From a bacterium (GTDB lineage Bacteria; Lernaellota; Lernaellaia; JACKCT01): DNA of 55,162 nucleotides. Position numbers and translations under genes: made by a program. The stretch covers positions 1 through 55,162 of the forward strand of contig JAIOHV010000028.1 of the NCBI GenBank assembly GCA_019912885.1, given 5' to 3'. Shown piece by piece: positions 52,805 to 55,162 of the stretch. How positions within the stretch are numbered: position 1 is the first letter of the stretch; the number at the start of each line of letters is the position of its first letter. Below the pieces are notes generated by a model. It saw only the letters and a list, made by a program, of their open reading frames with translations, had not been told where the DNA came from and did not search any database.

Positions 52805-54072
52805 GGCGTCTTGCGCTCCGCCAGAAGCTCGGCGATGGGCGGCGCGAGCGCCTCGGCAAGCATCGCGTGTCCGCGCCGCGTCAGGTGATCCAGGTCCGTG
52901 AAATGCGCGGGCGGAATCGCGTGCGACAGATCGACGACGCGCGCGCCCTCATCCTTCGCGGCGCGCGCGACGACCTCGCGGAAGTTGTCGAAACTCTGCC
53001 ACGTGAAGTAGCGCTGCTCGTCGTTCAACGCGCGATTGATCGGAGTGAGATAGACAAGGATCGGCACGCCCGCGTCGTGCACCTGGGCGATCGTCCGCCG
53101 CAAAAGGCGCAGGTACACGTTGTAGCGGTTCAGGTGCACCTGTTCGTAGATCTCCCGCTCGCGCTCGTGGTGAAACTCGATCATCTCCTTCCAGATGTTC
53201 GTGCGGTCGCGGCGCGCGGGATCCAGGTTGCGCAGCACATTGCGGCCCACGTCGCCCTCTAGGTTCACGCCGATGCGCCGCGCCCACGCGTCCTGGAGCT
53301 GGTCAAACGGCGAGTCCATCGAGCCGGTGACGGAATTCCAGAAAACGCTGCGCAGGCGGTAGAGCGCCCAGACGTTTTCGAGGTTGCCGCGCAGGCGGAT
53401 GCGCAGCCATTCGGTCGCGTCGATCTCGTAGTCCTTGCGCAAATCGCCGAGACTCGGATCCCCGCGCACGTGGAACGCCAATTCCCGGTAACGCAACGGA
53501 TTGCCGACCGCGATGTGCGACGAAAAGAGTTTGTAGTGCGTTGACAGGACGATCGCATCCGCGCCGGATTTCAGCGCCGCGCGGGCGATGGCGTATTGAT
53601 CGCCGAAGTTCGCGCCCATCGTCGCGGTGTTGAAGGTGTGCGCCTGGATGCCCTGTTCGCGAAGCATCGCCTCGACGAGCACCGGCGCGGTTTCCTCGGG
53701 CGTCGTGTTCGTCACGCCCTGCAACACGGACGCGCCCAGAAACGCGACGGACGGATCGACGCGTTTCATGCGCGCGAGCATGTAGGAAAGCGCGTTGGTC
53801 GATTGATATTCGTTGCGAAGCGCAAGGCCGGGTCGGCTTTCGAGCGAGAGCATCGCACGGTCGAGCACAAGCAGCAGCACCGCGGCGACAAGGAGTGCCA
53901 CCCACGGCCGGACCATCCGCGCCTGACGCAATAGCCACGAGTCCGGCCCCGGCGCCGCCTGCCCCGCCGCGCCCGGCGCGCCGGGATCGATCGCCGTCGC
54001 CGCGCCTTCGCCGGAGGCGATGTTCATGCCGGCTGCGTCCGGGCGGCCGTTGTCGTCGCTTGATTCGGGCAT
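52801..54072 (-). CDS. Membrane-anchored SGNH-like acetyltransferase (AlgX/AlgJ-like)
   Basis: 423 residues from ATG 54072 with AAGAGAT upstream. One N-terminal transmembrane helix (~55-72), then a soluble domain with FLGASVLQGV (nucleophile-type Ser115) and, near the C terminus, DLDHLTRRGH giving the DxxH-type Asp393/His396 pair. This Ser...DxxH arrangement marks AlgJ/AlgX-type SGNH-fold acetyltransferases. It would accept acetyl groups from the coupled MBOAT protein and place them on an exported polymer. The polymer is unknown; no synthase gene is in the window. Confidence 0.82.
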   Translation of the reverse strand: MPESSDDNGRPDAAGMNIASGEGAATAIDPGAPGAAGQAAPGPDSWLLRQARMVRPWVALLVAAVLLLVLDRAMLSLESRPGLALRNEYQSTNALSYMLARMKRVDPSVAFLGASVLQGVTNTTPEETAPVLVEAMLREQGIQAHTFNTATMGANFGDQYAIARAALKSGADAIVLSTHYKLFSSHIAVGNPLRYRELAFHVRGDPSLGDLRKDYEIDATEWLRIRLRGNLENVWALYRLRSVFWNSVTGSMDSPFDQLQDAWARRIGVNLEGDVGRNVLRNLDPARRDRTNIWKEMIEFHHEREREIYEQVHLNRYNVYLRLLRRTIAQVHDAGVPILVYLTPINRALNDEQRYFTWQSFDNFREVVARAAKDEGARVVDLSHAIPPAHFTDLDHLTRRGHAMLAEALAPPIAELLAERKTP

Positions 54073-54201
54073 CGCGATATCTCTTGAGGAAACGCGCGTT
54101 AACTTGGCGCGCCGCGCGGTTTTTGGCAACGCGAGGCTGGGAGCCTTGCCCCCAACCGCGCCCCGCGCTTACGATTCGCCGAACCTTTGGGAGATACCAA
54201 T

Positions 54202-54957
54202 ATGCGTTCTGTCTATTCGATTCTGATGCTCGCGGCGGTGGCCGCGATTTGCCTGTCCGCGGCGCCGGCGTTTGCCGCGACCATCGCGACCGAAGAATTC
54301 ACGAGCGGCATCCCGGCGGACTGGGTCGCCGCGGACGCCCTTGCCGGCGGCGTGATCTGGCGCGACGACGATCCCCGCTCCCGCGCGGGCACGGCCGGCT
54401 GGGCGCAGATCGCCGGCGGTTTTGTCATCGCCGACGCGGGCTTTTTCTTAGACGTTATCGCCAACGGCACCGGCGACACGACGCTGACCACGGCCGCCGT
54501 CGATTGCACGAACTTCGGCGAGGTGCAGCTTGTGTTCGCAAGTTCGTTCCTGTCCAAGGACGCGGCGGACGCGGCCGAGGTGCTCGTCGGCAACGAGACC
54601 GACGGCTTCACCGCGCTCACCCCGACGATCAACGACGACGGCACGGAGCAGGTCGTCATTGCGCCGCTCGGCGACTGGGCCGACACGAACCCCGACGTGC
54701 AGGTGCGTTTCCACTACACGAGCGGCTTTGTCAGCGACGGCTACTGGGCGATCGACGCGGTGCGTTTCACGGGCATCGACGTGACGGGCGACGACGACAC
54801 TGCGGACGACGATGACGCGGCGGACGACGACATGGGCGGCGACGACGACGCGGCGGACGATGACGACGATGATGACGATGACGATGATGACGACGACGAC
54901 GCGGCCACGGGCGATGACGACGACGATGACGATGACGGGGGTTGCTGCGGCGGCTGA
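54202..54957 (+). CDS. Secreted beta-sandwich protein with polyAsp tail ending GGCCGG
   Basis: 251 residues; ATG with GGGAGAT upstream. Signal peptide ~1-25 (cleavage after APAFA), no lipobox. The ~165-residue domain (TIATEEFTSGIPADWVAADALAGG..., ADTNPDVQVRFHYTSGFVSDGYWAIDAVRF) resembles a jelly-roll choice-of-anchor or MAM-like domain that often precedes anchoring signals in secreted proteins. The last ~55 residues are Asp-rich in runs up to fifteen or more and end GGCCGG. Upstream of another polyAsp lipoprotein gene (34-bp gap), so both ends of the system occur side by side. Confidence 0.85.
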   Translation: MRSVYSILMLAAVAAICLSAAPAFAATIATEEFTSGIPADWVAADALAGGVIWRDDDPRSRAGTAGWAQIAGGFVIADAGFFLDVIANGTGDTTLTTAAVDCTNFGEVQLVFASSFLSKDAADAAEVLVGNETDGFTALTPTINDDGTEQVVIAPLGDWADTNPDVQVRFHYTSGFVSDGYWAIDAVRFTGIDVTGDDDTADDDDAADDDMGGDDDAADDDDDDDDDDDDDDDAATGDDDDDDDDGGCCGG

Positions 54958-54991
54958 GGGGACTTTACGCGATCATTCCGAGGCTTCGGCG

Positions 54992-55162
54992 ATGAAAATC
55001 ATCCCGGCGTGTCTTGCGGCCTTGACGGTGTTGACCGCTTTCTTCGCGGCCGGCGCTTGCGGCGGCGGTGACGATGATTCGTCTGCCGCCGGCGACGATG
55101 CCGACGACGACATCGATGACGATAGCTCCGCCGCCGACGACGATGACGACGAAGATGACGAT
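54992..55162 (+). CDS. PolyAsp lipoprotein, N-terminal part (cut by window edge)
   Basis: 57 codons to the window end from an ATG with GAGG eight bases upstream. Signal peptide with lipobox AAGAC (Cys23) followed by GGG and Asp runs broken by Ser, Ala and Ile. The frame is open at the edge. It lies 34 bp after the polyAsp-tail gene and may form an operon with it. Confidence 0.75.
   Translation, partial: MKIIPACLAALTVLTAFFAAGACGGGDDDSSAAGDDADDDIDDDSSAADDDDDEDDD

Overview
This 55 kb window is GC-rich chromosomal DNA from a diderm bacterium. The diderm reading rests on lipoboxes, a SurA-like lipoprotein, AlgI/AlgX-type O-acetylation genes and a type-B succinate dehydrogenase/fumarate reductase. 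A REC-DUF4388-DnaJ-TPR protein, several secreted FG-GAP, PKD and Cys-rich proteins, and a profusion of polyaspartate proteins point to a deltaproteobacterium/Myxococcota-like lineage, possibly a candidate phylum such as Lernaellota. That placement is inference; there is no rRNA gene. I saw no tRNA, rRNA, CRISPR array, integrase or intact insertion sequence.

Layout. 1-6.7 kb: a truncated GT-C membrane glycosyltransferase, a secreted BNR/PKD protein with a polyAsp-Cys tail, and two sulfatase-fold hydrolases. 6.7-12.3 kb: a 78-bp tandem repeat, sdhCAB and nadB. 12.5-16.4 kb: an AT-richer secretome island with two tandem Cys-rich paralogues, a metzincin protease and an exported protein whose start sits on a heptamer repeat. 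16.5-20 kb: a lysozyme-like protein, an SMR transporter and a polyAsp lipoprotein. 20.3-25.2 kb: an AT-richer accessory block with a beta-helix operon, an HTH gene, paired operator-like palindromes and a HicB-like toxin-antitoxin pair between direct repeats. 25.4-29.5 kb: a PP2C-like pseudophosphatase pair, an FG-GAP protein and gene remnants. 29.6-41.4 kb: mostly housekeeping and regulatory genes (REC-DUF4388-DnaJ, ComF, TetR, SurA-like, BioF, spermidine-synthase-like membrane protein, GNAT, MtnA). 41.5-44.7 kb: three more polyAsp/Cys exported proteins and a decayed duplicate of one. 44.8-50.5 kb: GlgB, a polyAsp lipoprotein and a TGS-uridine kinase. 50.7-54.1 kb: an exported protein and an O-acetylation pair. 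54.2-55.2 kb: two more polyAsp proteins, the last cut by the window end.

The main theme is a set of twelve exported proteins with an acidic, mostly Asp-rich segment next to Cys at exactly one end. Six are lipoproteins with the segment just after the lipobox Cys. Six have an ordinary signal peptide and carry the segment at the extreme C terminus, ending in a short Gly/Cys motif (GCCGC, GACGC, SACGG, GCGCSF, FFNC, GCCGG). This looks like a surface-display system with two mirror-image anchors, the C-terminal one apparently an undescribed sorting or modification signal. A second theme is many short-unit (7-9 bp) repeat tracts, often as inverted pairs around unrelated spacers, some of which form gene ends or starts.
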